This document shows positions 32,639 to 42,199 of a stretch of 64,000 nucleotides of DNA, piece by piece. The position numbers were made by a program, and so were the translations under genes. Position 1 is the first letter of the stretch. Each line of letters begins with the position of its first letter. Below the pieces are notes generated by a model. That model was not told the origin of the DNA. It saw only the letters and a program-made list of their open reading frames with translations, and did no database searches. Origin of the DNA: Winogradskyella psychrotolerans (GTDB lineage Bacteria; Bacteroidota; Bacteroidia; Flavobacteriales; Flavobacteriaceae). The stretch spans positions 1 to 64,000 of the forward strand of contig NZ_JAHKPN010000042.1 of NCBI RefSeq assembly GCF_018860545.1, read 5' to 3'.

Positions 32639-33595
32639 ATGGTGAAATCCTTTTTATTTTTAGTCTTTTGTTTTAGTTGCTTAACTCTAAGCGGCCAGGA
32701 TTTGGATGATTTGGATTCATTGCTAGTGGATAGAGATATTGAAAATTATTCACTTCGTATATTTTCTAATTTTAAGGTGAATAAGTTTAGCATTTCGGAT
32801 GATGAATCTAAATCTAAATTTGTACCTAATAACAGATATGGTTTAGGGCTTGGTTTTGCTAACAAAAAAATTATACTAGATATTGCCGTTAATATTAAAA
32901 ACCCAAATAAAGAGAAAACATCTAGGTTTGATTTACAAGCCACAACTATCTTAAAGGATAAAAATTATGTAAAAATTTATACTCAGGTTTATAAAGGGTT
33001 TAATGCTAAGAATAATTTTGATGAGCCTACCGTATTTAGAGATGACATTAAGTCTGTAAGCGTTGGACTGAATTATATGTACATGTTAGATGATATAGAA
33101 TTTTCCTATTCGCTTTTAAAAGCAGGTTTGGCGAATAAAAATCATGAAAACATTTTTGTTACTGCTGGTTTTGGTGTTTTTGGTAGTTTTGATTATTTCT
33201 CTGCAAAACCTAGCATATTATCAGAAATTACAAATCCGTTTAATGAGCAAGCGGATATCAAAAGGTATCAAGGCTTGTCTTTTGGGGTTATGGCAGGAGT
33301 CATATCTTTCTTTAAACTACCAGAGAATATTACTGCCACGGTTAATATTATGCCAGGTGTAGGTTTGGCAGATAAAAAAGTAACGTTACAAGATGGTGCT
33401 TATAAACCTTCTAATTTAATGCTTTATAAATTAGATTTTCTAATCGGTTTAAGCTATAATTTGAAACGTTATTATGTAAGTCTATCTTATAATAATGGTT
33501 TGTATAGTACAGATTTAGATTATGGAAATAATTACCTATTAAATCTTACTAAAGCCAAATTGGCCGTGGGTTATAAATTTGGAAATCGTAAATAA
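32639..33595 (+). CDS. Outer membrane beta-barrel protein, possibly DUF4421 family
   Basis: A 318-residue exported protein with a signal peptide (about 1-20, ending LSGQ). Alternating hydrophobic strands run to the end (YYVSLSYNNGLYSTDLDY, KAKLAVGYKF), ending in a short basic tail. The segment FVPNNRYGLGLGFANKKIILDI resembles the conserved part of DUF4421 proteins; this assignment is tentative. It is followed after 72 nt by a secreted prolyl oligopeptidase gene. Role unknown. Confidence 0.8.
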   Translation: MVKSFLFLVFCFSCLTLSGQDLDDLDSLLVDRDIENYSLRIFSNFKVNKFSISDDESKSKFVPNNRYGLGLGFANKKIILDIAVNIKNPNKEKTSRFDLQATTILKDKNYVKIYTQVYKGFNAKNNFDEPTVFRDDIKSVSVGLNYMYMLDDIEFSYSLLKAGLANKNHENIFVTAGFGVFGSFDYFSAKPSILSEITNPFNEQADIKRYQGLSFGVMAGVISFFKLPENITATVNIMPGVGLADKKVTLQDGAYKPSNLMLYKLDFLIGLSYNLKRYYVSLSYNNGLYSTDLDYGNNYLLNLTKAKLAVGYKFGNRK

Positions 33596-33667
33596 AGATA
33601 TAGTTCAATTTATATTGTCATTCTTAAAACAGTTATTTTATATTAGCATACCAACAAAATAATATAA

Positions 33668-35824
33668 ATGAAACTGTTTTTTTCTTTTGCCCTAATGTCG
33701 TGTGCTGTTTTTTGTAATTATGCACAGAAAAGCTTTAATTATCCCGAAACTCCTAAAGATACATTTGTAGATGTTTATTTCAATGATAACGTTGAGGACC
33801 CTTATCAATGGATGGAAAATCCAAATGATCCCAGATTGGAGGAATGGTTAGCGTCTCAGCAAAAACTTACAAATAAACAGCATAAAAAATATGTTAGTAT
33901 GTGGACATTAAGATCACAATTGTCCACAATGTACAATAAAACAAAGGCTAAGAATAAAAAAACGTACCAAAAGGAAGCGGATAGTTTAAAGTCTAAATAT
34001 CAATTTAAATATGTACGCACATCTTCAAAGCGTGCTTCAGACTTAATGTTTAGACGGCGTGGTGATAAGAATTATAAAAAATTAGTAAATCTTAAAGATT
34101 TCAGATTAGACAAAGATGATAATGTCAGTATTACCAATCGGTATATTAACGAGGAATATAATTTAGTAGGTATTGAATTTTCTCATAACGGGAGTGATTG
34201 GAGAGAAGTTTATTTTTTCGATTTGTTAACTGGTGAACGGCTTTCTGATAAATTAGAAAACTTAAGAGGGTATGGTTTAATTTGGGATAAACGCGATGTA
34301 ATTTACAATACTTTTGAAAGGCCTTTAGAAGGTAGAGAACTATTAGATAAACCGAAAGGTCAAAAATTGTTTTATCATATCTTAGGGAATAAGCAGTCTG
34401 AAGATACTATGTTATATCAAAATCCAGATGTGACAGGGACCAATTCATTCTATTATTTTAAATTAGGAGATAAGGTGTTTTTTAAGCATTATTATACCGT
34501 CAGAGGCCAAACGGTTAAAGCATTATCGGTAGCTTTCATAAAACCAGATTCATTTTATTTATCTAATTTTTTATTATACCCAAATGCGGATAATATTTAT
34601 GTTGAAATAGAAGAGTTACAAGAAGATACAGTGTATTTAAAAACCAATTGGCAAGCTGAAAATGGACGTGTATTAAAAGCAGATATTACGCAACTGAATA
34701 AAGTGTCGGAATTTATCCCTGAGTATGACTCTCGATTAATAGAAGTTAACAAATTAGGAAAGGGAAAAATGGCATGTATGTATGCTAATGAAGGAAAAAA
34801 TTTAGCTATGATTTTTGACTTGGAAGGACAGTTGTTAAGAACTATTGATTTTCCTGAAGGTAAAAAAATACATGGACTTTATGAAAAAGAAGATAACGCC
34901 ACACATACTAATTTTAGTGTGTCTTCATTTTTTCATCCAGAGCTTTGGTATCAATTATCACTCTCAGATTTGACCTTTAAACCAGCTCAAGTTTTAACTG
35001 TTCCTTATGATGCCGAAAGTTTAGAAACTCGGTATGTAAAATACACTTCTAAAGATGGTACAGAAGTGCCAATGTATATTACTTGTGCTAAGGACACTAA
35101 ACTTGATGGTAATAACCCGACATTAATTTATGGTTATGGTGGTTATGGGACTACGGTGAGACCTTTCTTTGACGAATCTTCGACGCTTTGGCTGCTGCAT
35201 GGCGGTATTTTAGCGGTACCAAATGTTAGAGGAGGAGGTGCTAATGGAACCGATTGGAGTCTTGATGGAAGACGGTTAAAAAAACAAAATACAATAGATG
35301 ATTTTATAGGAGCTGCTGAGTTTTTAATTTCTGAAAACTATACGAATAGTGAAAAATTAGCAATCAATGGAACGTCTCATGGTGGCTTAGTGGTTGGAGC
35401 TGCCCTTACACAAAGACCAGAATTGTTTAAAGTAGCAATAGCAGAATCTGGACCTTATGATATGTTGCGATTTGAGCAATTTACAGTGGGTTCTGCAAAC
35501 ACCAATGTCAATGAGTTTGGTACGGTGACTGATGCTTTAGATTATGCAAATCTTAAGTCGTATTCTCCGCTACATAATATAAAGAAAGGTGTAAAGTATC
35601 CTAATGTTTTACTTATAGTTGGCAAGAATGATGATAGAGTACCTCCATTTCATTCTTATAAGTTTTTAGCCAATTTACAAGAAAAAGGAAGTGAAGAGTC
35701 TTTGTATGAAATTTATGTAGTAGAAGGAACAGGCCATGGTGGAGCTTTAAATGATTATGATTTTACTCAAAAAATCACACATAAGTATGCCTTTTTATTT
35801 AGCCAACTCGGTTTGAAAATTTAA
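33668..35824 (+). CDS. Prolyl oligopeptidase family (S9A) serine peptidase, secreted
   Basis: A 718-residue exported peptidase cutting after proline in short peptides. It has a signal peptide (about 1-19), the N-terminal EDPYQWMENPNDPRLEEWL motif, a beta-propeller (about 90-430) and an alpha/beta-hydrolase domain. The catalytic triad is visible: Ser570 in NGTSHGGLV, an aspartate in NDDRVPP (655-656) and His690 in GTGHGG. The nucleophile elbow reads GTSHGG where many relatives have GGSNGG. It likely works in the periplasm on peptide nutrients. Confidence 0.94.
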   Translation: MKLFFSFALMSCAVFCNYAQKSFNYPETPKDTFVDVYFNDNVEDPYQWMENPNDPRLEEWLASQQKLTNKQHKKYVSMWTLRSQLSTMYNKTKAKNKKTYQKEADSLKSKYQFKYVRTSSKRASDLMFRRRGDKNYKKLVNLKDFRLDKDDNVSITNRYINEEYNLVGIEFSHNGSDWREVYFFDLLTGERLSDKLENLRGYGLIWDKRDVIYNTFERPLEGRELLDKPKGQKLFYHILGNKQSEDTMLYQNPDVTGTNSFYYFKLGDKVFFKHYYTVRGQTVKALSVAFIKPDSFYLSNFLLYPNADNIYVEIEELQEDTVYLKTNWQAENGRVLKADITQLNKVSEFIPEYDSRLIEVNKLGKGKMACMYANEGKNLAMIFDLEGQLLRTIDFPEGKKIHGLYEKEDNATHTNFSVSSFFHPELWYQLSLSDLTFKPAQVLTVPYDAESLETRYVKYTSKDGTEVPMYITCAKDTKLDGNNPTLIYGYGGYGTTVRPFFDESSTLWLLHGGILAVPNVRGGGANGTDWSLDGRRLKKQNTIDDFIGAAEFLISENYTNSEKLAINGTSHGGLVVGAALTQRPELFKVAIAESGPYDMLRFEQFTVGSANTNVNEFGTVTDALDYANLKSYSPLHNIKKGVKYPNVLLIVGKNDDRVPPFHSYKFLANLQEKGSEESLYEIYVVEGTGHGGALNDYDFTQKITHKYAFLFSQLGLKI

Positions 35825-35953
35825 TAATATGTCCGTAAAAGAATTTAATAGAATTTTGAAATTTTAGCTCCAATTTATGATTTATATCAGTCAAAGAAGA
35901 TACTAAATCTTGTATCTTAGTGAAAAGAATAATTCATTAAAACAAGATAGATT

Positions 35954-36253
35954 ATGACGGTAAATTTTCAATATGTAAACATTGATGTAAGTGAAACACT
36001 TTCAGAATTAACAACAGAAAAATTAGAAAAATTAGCTAATAAATTCGAGTTTCTAATCTCGGCTCAAGTATATTTTAAGCATGATGAAAAAGACCATGAA
36101 ACGGGTAAGATTTGCAATATAGAATTAAGCCTACCTGGACCACGGCTTTTTGCGACTTCAAATAAGAAGAATTACGAAATGGCAATGAATGAGACGATTA
36201 GCGATTTAACAAGACAACTTAAAAAACGAAAAGAAGTTTATAAAACACATTAA
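35954..36253 (+). CDS. hpf: Ribosome hibernation promoting factor, short form
   Basis: A 99-residue protein of the HPF/RaiA family that binds the 30S decoding region in stationary phase. The pattern NFQYVNIDVSETLSELTTEKLEKLANKF, the basic strand and the C-terminal DLTRQLKKRKEVY match the family. It lacks the C-terminal dimerisation domain of the long form, so another factor would be needed for 100S formation. It ends convergent to rlmH. Confidence 0.9.
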   Translation: MTVNFQYVNIDVSETLSELTTEKLEKLANKFEFLISAQVYFKHDEKDHETGKICNIELSLPGPRLFATSNKKNYEMAMNETISDLTRQLKKRKEVYKTH

Positions 36254-36298
36254 TTGAAAGTAACGTTCCGACGTTTAGTACCAGAGGGTTTATAGTTT

Positions 36299-36772
36299 TT
36301 AGCGATGATGATAAGGTTCATTTCTAAGAATTGTAAACCCTCTGTACAATTGTTCAATGAAAAACAAGCGCACCATTTGATGCGAAAATGTCATTTTTGA
36401 CAAGCCTAACTTGCCATTTGCTCTCGCGTAAACCGTATCCGAAAACCCATACGGACCACCAATTACAAAAATTAAAGTTTTAATACCCGAATTCATGTGT
36501 TTTTGTAAATAGCCAGAAAAGGCTACGGAATCGAGTTGTTTTCCATTTTCATCAAGTAAGATCAGGACATCAGAAGTTTGTGTTTTTGCTAAAATCAATT
36601 CACCTTCTTTATCTTTTTGCTGAGCTTCAGATAAATTCTTTACCTTTTTTAAATCCGGAATAATTTCAAAATCAAACTTTATATAAAAACCAAGGCGTTT
36701 TGAGTAATCTTCAATTAACGCAATTAAGTTTTTATTGTCGGTTTTGCCTATGGCTATGAGTTTTATTTGCAT
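36299..36772 (-). CDS. rlmH: 23S rRNA pseudouridine-1915 N3-methyltransferase
   Basis: A 157-residue SPOUT methyltransferase that methylates pseudouridine 1915 in helix 69. The motifs IKLIAIGKTDNKNL, LILLDENGKQLDS, IFVIGGPYGFSD and the C-terminal LSKMTFSHQMVRLFFIEQLYRGFTILRNEPYHHR are diagnostic; the last holds the YHH end. It is monocistronic. A GC-rich inverted repeat lies just upstream of its start. Confidence 0.97.
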   Translation of the reverse strand: MQIKLIAIGKTDNKNLIALIEDYSKRLGFYIKFDFEIIPDLKKVKNLSEAQQKDKEGELILAKTQTSDVLILLDENGKQLDSVAFSGYLQKHMNSGIKTLIFVIGGPYGFSDTVYARANGKLGLSKMTFSHQMVRLFFIEQLYRGFTILRNEPYHHR

Positions 36773-36784
36773 TGTAATGTCTGG

Positions 36785-36831
36785 TCGAGCGCAGTCGAGA
36801 CCTAGTTAAATGACCTCTCGACTGCGCTCGA
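36785..36831. repeat. GC-rich inverted repeat element (REP-like, flavobacterial)
   Basis: A perfect 16-bp inverted repeat (TCGAGCGCAGTCGAGA with TCTCGACTGCGCTCGA) with a 15-nt loop, inside an AT-rich intergenic region between rlmH and nadC. Outer TGTC (36779-36782) and GACA (36835-36838) extend the symmetry after a small internal loop. Similar short palindromes with the core TCGACTGCGCTCGA are, to my knowledge, scattered through many Flavobacteriaceae genomes. It has no T-run, so it is not a plain terminator. Confidence 0.8.
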
Positions 36832-36970
36832 GGTGACAGAATTTGCTTAATTTAAATTCAAATTTAAGGATTTAAAAGTATTCAAAAAGTTTGGCTCCTT
36901 ATAATTTGACATTTACTTTTTGATATTTTTAATCTTTCAATTCCTATTTTTACATCAAATATGTATTCAG

Positions 36971-37828
36971 ATGATTTCAAAAGCACAATTCGATAAAGAA
37001 ATAGAATTAATAATAGCTAACGCTATAAGAGAGGATGTTGGAGATGGTGACCATAGCTCTTTAGCATGTATTCCGGCGACAGCTCAAGGAAAAGCAAAAT
37101 TATTGGTAAAAGATACTGGTGTTATTGCAGGCGTAGAATTTGCAAAACAAGTGTTTGCTTATGTTGATGCGAATATGAAAGTGGAAACTTTAATTGAAGA
37201 TGGACAAAAAGTAAAGCATGGAGATATTGTGTTTTATGTTGAAGGGGCTTCACAATCGATTCTGAAAGCAGAACGCTTAGTATTAAACGCCATGCAGCGT
37301 ATGAGTGCCATTGCGACTAAAACGAGAGAATTTGTCGATTTACTAGATGGTACAGGAACTAAAATATTAGATACGCGTAAAACCACACCAGGTATTAGAG
37401 CCCTTGAAAAATGGGCTGTAAAAATTGGAGGTGGAGAAAATCACAGATTTGCCTTGTATGACATGATTATGCTAAAAGATAATCACATCGATTTTGCAGG
37501 AGGTGTGGCTAAAGCTATAAATCTAACTAAGCAGTATTTAAAAGATACCAATAGAGATTTAAAAATTATCGTTGAAGCTAGAAATCTTGAAGAAATTAAA
37601 GAAATTTTGGACTGTGGTGGTGTTTACCGCATCCTTATCGATAACTTTAATTATGAAGATACGCGTAAAGCCGTAAAGCTAATAGGAGATCAATGTTTAA
37701 CAGAATCTTCTGGAGGTATAAATGAAAACACACTAAGAAAATACGCAGAATGTGGTGTTGATTATATTTCTTCAGGCGCGTTAACGCATTCGGTTTATAA
37801 TAAAGATTTAAGCTTGAAAGCTGTTTAG
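36971..37828 (+). CDS. nadC: Nicotinate-nucleotide pyrophosphorylase (carboxylating)
   Basis: Makes nicotinate mononucleotide from quinolinate and PRPP in NAD synthesis. The 285-residue protein contains REDVGDGDHSS, LNAMQRMSAIATKTREFVD, KILDTRKTTPGIRALEKWAVKIGGGENHRFALYDMIMLKDNHI and the C-terminal ISSGALTHS. The frame is open from 36920, but Met at 36971 (MISKAQFDKE) fits the family start and leaves out an unlikely hydrophobic N-terminus. A YihY-like gene follows after 74 nt. Confidence 0.96.
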   Translation: MISKAQFDKEIELIIANAIREDVGDGDHSSLACIPATAQGKAKLLVKDTGVIAGVEFAKQVFAYVDANMKVETLIEDGQKVKHGDIVFYVEGASQSILKAERLVLNAMQRMSAIATKTREFVDLLDGTGTKILDTRKTTPGIRALEKWAVKIGGGENHRFALYDMIMLKDNHIDFAGGVAKAINLTKQYLKDTNRDLKIIVEARNLEEIKEILDCGGVYRILIDNFNYEDTRKAVKLIGDQCLTESSGGINENTLRKYAECGVDYISSGALTHSVYNKDLSLKAV

Positions 37829-37902
37829 TTCTTAGATATAGTAATTAATCGGAAATAATAAAATGAGCTAAAGGCTAATAGCCAACTGCTAAAAGCTGAA
37901 TA

Positions 37903-38892
37903 ATGACGAAACCCATAGAAGATAAATTAAATAAGATTCCAGTTTTAAATATACTTGTGCGTTTTTTTAAACGGATTAAATTACCAGGATTTGAAGGTTT
38001 ATCTATTTACGATCTGTTGGAGCTATACATCATGGGAATCGTAAATGGTGCTTTAACCACGAGAGCAAGTGCTATTGCGTTTAGCTTTTTTACAGCTATT
38101 TTTCCATTTTTATTATTTGTAATTATTGTAATTCCGTATATACCAATAGATGGTTTTAGAGCAGATTTTTTAGATTTTTTAAATTCAATTTTACCGCCCC
38201 AAACATCGGAGTTTTTTATAGATAGTATTTTTCAAGATATGAGTAGTAATACGAGTGGAGGTTTAATTTCTTCCATATTTTTACTCTCGGTGTTTTTAAT
38301 GGCGAATGGTGTTAATGCTGTGTTTTCTGGTTTTGAAACCTCGTATCACAAGCAGCTTTATCGTAATGTTTTTAAGCAATATATGTATGCTATTGGTGTT
38401 GCTTTAATTCTTGCATTCCTGTTATTATTAACAGTTGCTGTATTTGGGTATTTTCAGATATATGTTATTCAACCTTTGTATGAAGGGATAAGTGGACATG
38501 CCATTACAGAAGAAGGTAAAGGTCTCGGCTGGATAATTTTTGCAAAATACTTATTCTTTGTTATTATGACTTATTTGGCAACCGCTACCTTGTATTATTT
38601 TGGAACTAAAGAGGGTAGGGCTTCTAAGTTCTTTTCCGTTGGTGCTCTACTTACCACCCTGTTAATTATGTTAACGTCCTTTTTATTTGGGATTTATATT
38701 GAAAACTTTTCAAAATACAATGAACTGTACGGTTCAATTGGAGCTTTATTGATTTTACTGCTGTACTTGTGGTTAAATTCTAATATTCTATTATTGGGTT
38801 ACGAGCTGAATGCATCACTTCAGTTTTTGAGAAAACATCCAAGAGCTAGAAAGGAAATTAAGCAGAAAGAGGTTGAGGAATTGGTTAAATAA
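37903..38892 (+). CDS. YihY/virulence factor BrkB family membrane protein
   Basis: A 329-residue inner-membrane protein with six to seven helices. The conserved core is TTRASAIAFSFFTAIFPFLLFVI near residue 50 and SKYNELYGSIGALLILLLYLWLNSNILLLGYELNA near 270. The family was once called ribonuclease BN by mistake; the true role is unknown. It follows nadC in the same direction. Its stop overlaps by 8 bp the end of the convergent LytTR gene. Confidence 0.93.
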   Translation: MTKPIEDKLNKIPVLNILVRFFKRIKLPGFEGLSIYDLLELYIMGIVNGALTTRASAIAFSFFTAIFPFLLFVIIVIPYIPIDGFRADFLDFLNSILPPQTSEFFIDSIFQDMSSNTSGGLISSIFLLSVFLMANGVNAVFSGFETSYHKQLYRNVFKQYMYAIGVALILAFLLLLTVAVFGYFQIYVIQPLYEGISGHAITEEGKGLGWIIFAKYLFFVIMTYLATATLYYFGTKEGRASKFFSVGALLTTLLIMLTSFLFGIYIENFSKYNELYGSIGALLILLLYLWLNSNILLLGYELNASLQFLRKHPRARKEIKQKEVEELVK

Positions 38893-39619
38893 AGTGTTTT
38901 AAGAATTCATCCTTGCGTCTCACTGAAATTGGAACTTGCGCATCATTAGACATCAGTACATAACTCTGTTTTCCTTTGAAATATTTCTTAACATGATCTA
39001 GATTAATTAAATGGGATTTATGAGTTTTGAAGAATGCATTATCTGCTAGTAAATCTTCATAAAACTTAATAGGTTTAGATACCAATGTTTTGCCGTCTTG
39101 GGTGAAAATATGCGTGTAATTGGTATCCGCTTCTAAATGGATAATAGCATCAATCTTTAAGGTTTCAAAACCTGTTAACGATGGAATAGTAATCACTTTC
39201 TTCTGATCTGGTTTTAAGTTTTTAAATAAATTTTGAAGTTGCTGTTCCGTATTTCGCTGATTCAAATCGGCTTTCAAACGAATGAGAGCATCATTAAAAT
39301 CATCAGAATCTATGGGTTTAAGTAAGTAGTCAAAAGCACTAAACTTGAAGGCTTTAATAGCGAAATTATCAAAGGCTGTGGTGAATATTATTTTGAAGTT
39401 TATGTTACCTAATTCCTGTAAAAACTCAAATCCGGTTTTATCATGAATCTTAATATCCAAATACACTAAATCAGGTTGTAATTTCGGAACCATTTTTACA
39501 GCATCCTCTACAGTGTCGATGATGGCCAGTACATTAAAGGTGTTAGGGTGTTGCTCTATTAGACTTAAAATACGGTCAGAGCAATGTTGTTCATCATCTA
39601 TAATTATAGTTTTTATCAT
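38885..39619 (-). CDS. LytTR response regulator
   Basis: A 244-residue response regulator with a receiver domain (phospho-acceptor Asp55 in VYLDIKIHD, Lys about 103) and a C-terminal LytTR DNA-binding domain (about 140-244, with IIHLEADTNYTHIFTQDGKTLVSKPI and FFKTHKSHLINLDHVKKY). It lies 55 nt downstream of the TPR histidine kinase gene, so the two form a LytS/LytR-type pair. Target genes are unknown. The gene ends overlapping yihY by 8 bp. Confidence 0.96.
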   Translation of the reverse strand: MIKTIIIDDEQHCSDRILSLIEQHPNTFNVLAIIDTVEDAVKMVPKLQPDLVYLDIKIHDKTGFEFLQELGNINFKIIFTTAFDNFAIKAFKFSAFDYLLKPIDSDDFNDALIRLKADLNQRNTEQQLQNLFKNLKPDQKKVITIPSLTGFETLKIDAIIHLEADTNYTHIFTQDGKTLVSKPIKFYEDLLADNAFFKTHKSHLINLDHVKKYFKGKQSYVLMSNDAQVPISVRRKDEFLKHFI

Positions 39620-39674
39620 AGTTATTTCCCGAGAAAGCGGGAATCTTATTCTTAAAATTTAATTTGTTTAGATT

Positions 39675-41453
39675 CTAATACGCCAATTGCATAGGTAGTG
39701 AAACATCTATTCTGGTGCCTTCGGTTTTGTCTATAATTTCAACAGTACCATTAGTGTTCTTCAATTTATTAATAATTTCAATTCTACTTTTGGTTATGGC
39801 CATTCCCATAGATTTTTTGTGTTCTGAAGACGTCGCGTTTTCTCTGCCAACCCCATTGTCATCAACACTACAAATCAGCATATTGTTTTCAGCTTTAAAT
39901 GAAATCTTAACAAGACCAAGTTCGTCTTTTTGTGATAAGCCATGAATAATGCTATTTTCAATAAACGGTTGAAGAATCATTGGCGGCACTAATATGTTTT
40001 CAGCATCTAATCCGGAGTCCACATCAATGGTGTAGTCAAATTTAGTGTTGAAGCGCTTACGTTCAATATCCATATAGGTTCTCAGTAGCGAAATATCGTC
40101 ACTCAAAAGAATTTCCTTTTTCTCAGAATTTTCTAAAGTCAGTCGCATTAGTTTCGCAAATTTACTTAGGTAATCACTTGCCGATTGTGTGTCATTTTTT
40201 AAAATATAATCACCTATTGAATTTAAAGAATTAAAGATAAAATGCGGATTCATCTGCGAGCGTAATGCTTTTAGTTCCGTGTCAGAAACCTTAGCATTAA
40301 ACTCAGCTTCCTTAGATTTTGACACAGCGTCTTGTTTTCTTCTATATAATACAAATCCTATTAATGAGGCTAATATGAGGCCAGAACCACCGATAATTGA
40401 CGCATTTTTTATGGATTTTTGTCGTTCAATTTCTACTTCTGAAATCGCTCTATGTTTATCTGCTTCATATTGAATTTCTTTTCGAGATATTTCGAGTTTG
40501 CGGTCGGCATTAATCAAACTATCTCTTAGTACAATATGTTTTTGGTAGGAAAGTAAGGCGTTTTTATAATCTCCTCTTTGGGCATATACATTAGCCAACG
40601 TTTCTAAAGCACTGTTTTCTGTTGATAAACTATTTAAGGCTTCATTTAATTTTAAGCTGTTAGTCGCATAATATTCGGCTTTTTCAATATCATTATTTTG
40701 TAAATAGACTTCGGCGGCATTGGTGTAAGCGGTAACACGTAGGCCTTCAATATTGTGTTCTTCTATTAGATCTAAACTTTCAATAGTACTGGCTAATGCG
40801 TCGTCTAAAAAACCAGCGTTTGCTTGTACTATGCTTAAATTAGTCTTAATATTCGCAATGAATATAGTCTGATTATTTTGTACTGCACCTTCAAGTGCTT
40901 TTTTGTAATAGTAAATAGAAGAATCTAACTGTTTCTGGTCTCCATAGACATTCGCGATGTAAAATTCTGTACTGAACTTGCTTTTGTTTTCAGGGTTATC
41001 TAATAAGATTTTAAAACTTTTCAGGGCCTTCTCATAATCTTGTTGCTCATAATTGATGAGTCCGATATTGGTTAGTACTCCAAGTTCATATTTTTTGAAT
41101 TTATGGTCTTTTTCAAAAACGTCATAACTCTTTTGGTAATAATTAAGGCCTTCTAAAGGGTCAGATAAAAAGTAATGATGTATAATCCCCAGGTTGTTGT
41201 AAGAAATGCCAATGCCTTTAGGGTATTGTAGTTGTTTAGAAAGGTCTAAAGTTTTATTGACATAAGTCGCCCATGTGGTATCAGCCGGCGTTAAAAACAT
41301 TTTTCGCGCAACATACTTAATTCTTAAGTTAACGTAATTAGTGTCTTGTTCCTTGTAGTTCTGAATGATGTTTTCAAGTGAATCGAGCATTTTGTTCTGC
41401 GAAAAACAACATGTAGAAATAAGTAAAAAGACGGTGATAAGGGATCTTTTCAT
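39675..41453 (-). CDS. TPR-containing sensor histidine kinase (LytS/HisKA_7TM-free type)
   Basis: A 592-residue membrane kinase. It has a signal peptide (about 1-18), a periplasmic array of tetratricopeptide repeats (about 60-320, for example KGIGISYNNLGIIHHYF and KYELGVLTNIGLINYEQQDYEKAL), and one membrane helix (about 350-372). A His_kinase domain follows with His404 in SQMNPHFIFNSLNSIGDYI, then an ATPase domain with PPMILQPFIENSIIHGL and DNGVGRENA. It phosphorylates the LytTR regulator encoded directly downstream. The TPRs suggest a protein or peptide partner. Confidence 0.94.
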   Translation of the reverse strand: MKRSLITVFLLISTCCFSQNKMLDSLENIIQNYKEQDTNYVNLRIKYVARKMFLTPADTTWATYVNKTLDLSKQLQYPKGIGISYNNLGIIHHYFLSDPLEGLNYYQKSYDVFEKDHKFKKYELGVLTNIGLINYEQQDYEKALKSFKILLDNPENKSKFSTEFYIANVYGDQKQLDSSIYYYKKALEGAVQNNQTIFIANIKTNLSIVQANAGFLDDALASTIESLDLIEEHNIEGLRVTAYTNAAEVYLQNNDIEKAEYYATNSLKLNEALNSLSTENSALETLANVYAQRGDYKNALLSYQKHIVLRDSLINADRKLEISRKEIQYEADKHRAISEVEIERQKSIKNASIIGGSGLILASLIGFVLYRRKQDAVSKSKEAEFNAKVSDTELKALRSQMNPHFIFNSLNSIGDYILKNDTQSASDYLSKFAKLMRLTLENSEKKEILLSDDISLLRTYMDIERKRFNTKFDYTIDVDSGLDAENILVPPMILQPFIENSIIHGLSQKDELGLVKISFKAENNMLICSVDDNGVGRENATSSEHKKSMGMAITKSRIEIINKLKNTNGTVEIIDKTEGTRIDVSLPMQLAY

Positions 41454-41629
41454 TGAGATAATTGGTTAATAGCTGGCTTAAAAATAGTAATTTATTGTCA
41501 TAAACTAGCTACAAGTATGACGTTAATACATTCAAAGCCAACGTTTATAGGTTGGTTATGGTGATATGCAAATATTATTAAGTTCTTTAATTGGTATTCA
41601 ACCTATGTAAATCAAAAAAATAAAACGAT

Positions 41630-42163
41630 ATGAAAATTAAATTCAACACATTTAAAATAGTTGTAATTGCATTATTAATGGTGGGTTGCTCTAATAGCGA
41701 TGATAGTTCAGGTAGTAATTCGGTGTATGGCACTATACAATTATCGGGATCAGATACCTCTTCCCTTGGTAGCTCTCTAATTGTGGGTAATATTGATGCT
41801 GATGCTCTTGATACCACTGGAACATCGAGCTCTGTGGTTCTTTCAGATGAAAATACCATGTTTGTAAATGGCGAACCGGATGTAGGTGATTTTTTAAACG
41901 CTTTTATTATAGTGGCTGCAGAGTTTAGTACAGGCGATAGTACGGATGTACAAAAAGCGATTTCAATGACGATTCTTAAAGATGGAGAAGAATTTAGTTA
42001 TGTATGCTCTACACCAGCAACAAGTTCTGCAGATAATACCGATTGTGGAACTGGTTTTAGTGTCGATAAAGTAGCGAAGCAAATCATATTTGATGATACT
42101 ACAGTGATTAATGTGGATACAGGAACTATCTTAACTATGAATGGAACTATCGATTATAATTAA
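41630..42163 (+). CDS. Small lipoprotein of unknown function
   Basis: A 177-residue lipoprotein (lipobox LMVGC, followed by SNSDDSSGSN, an acidic-serine spacer of the surface-export type). The mature part is rich in Ser, Thr, Asp and Gly with predicted beta strands and two cysteines (YVCSTPA, TDCGTGF) that could form a disulfide. No family is recognised. It begins a three-gene run of exported proteins (next start 36 nt downstream), possibly one transcript. Confidence 0.8.
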   Translation: MKIKFNTFKIVVIALLMVGCSNSDDSSGSNSVYGTIQLSGSDTSSLGSSLIVGNIDADALDTTGTSSSVVLSDENTMFVNGEPDVGDFLNAFIIVAAEFSTGDSTDVQKAISMTILKDGEEFSYVCSTPATSSADNTDCGTGFSVDKVAKQIIFDDTTVINVDTGTILTMNGTIDYN

Positions 42164-42199
42164 ATTTTGCCTATTTCATTTTAATATAACTGAAAAATT

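Noticed and set aside
36920-36970. Hydrophobic N-terminal extension of NadC
   Set aside because: NadC is cytosolic and the family starts at the ATG at 36971; the extension is upstream noncoding sequence.
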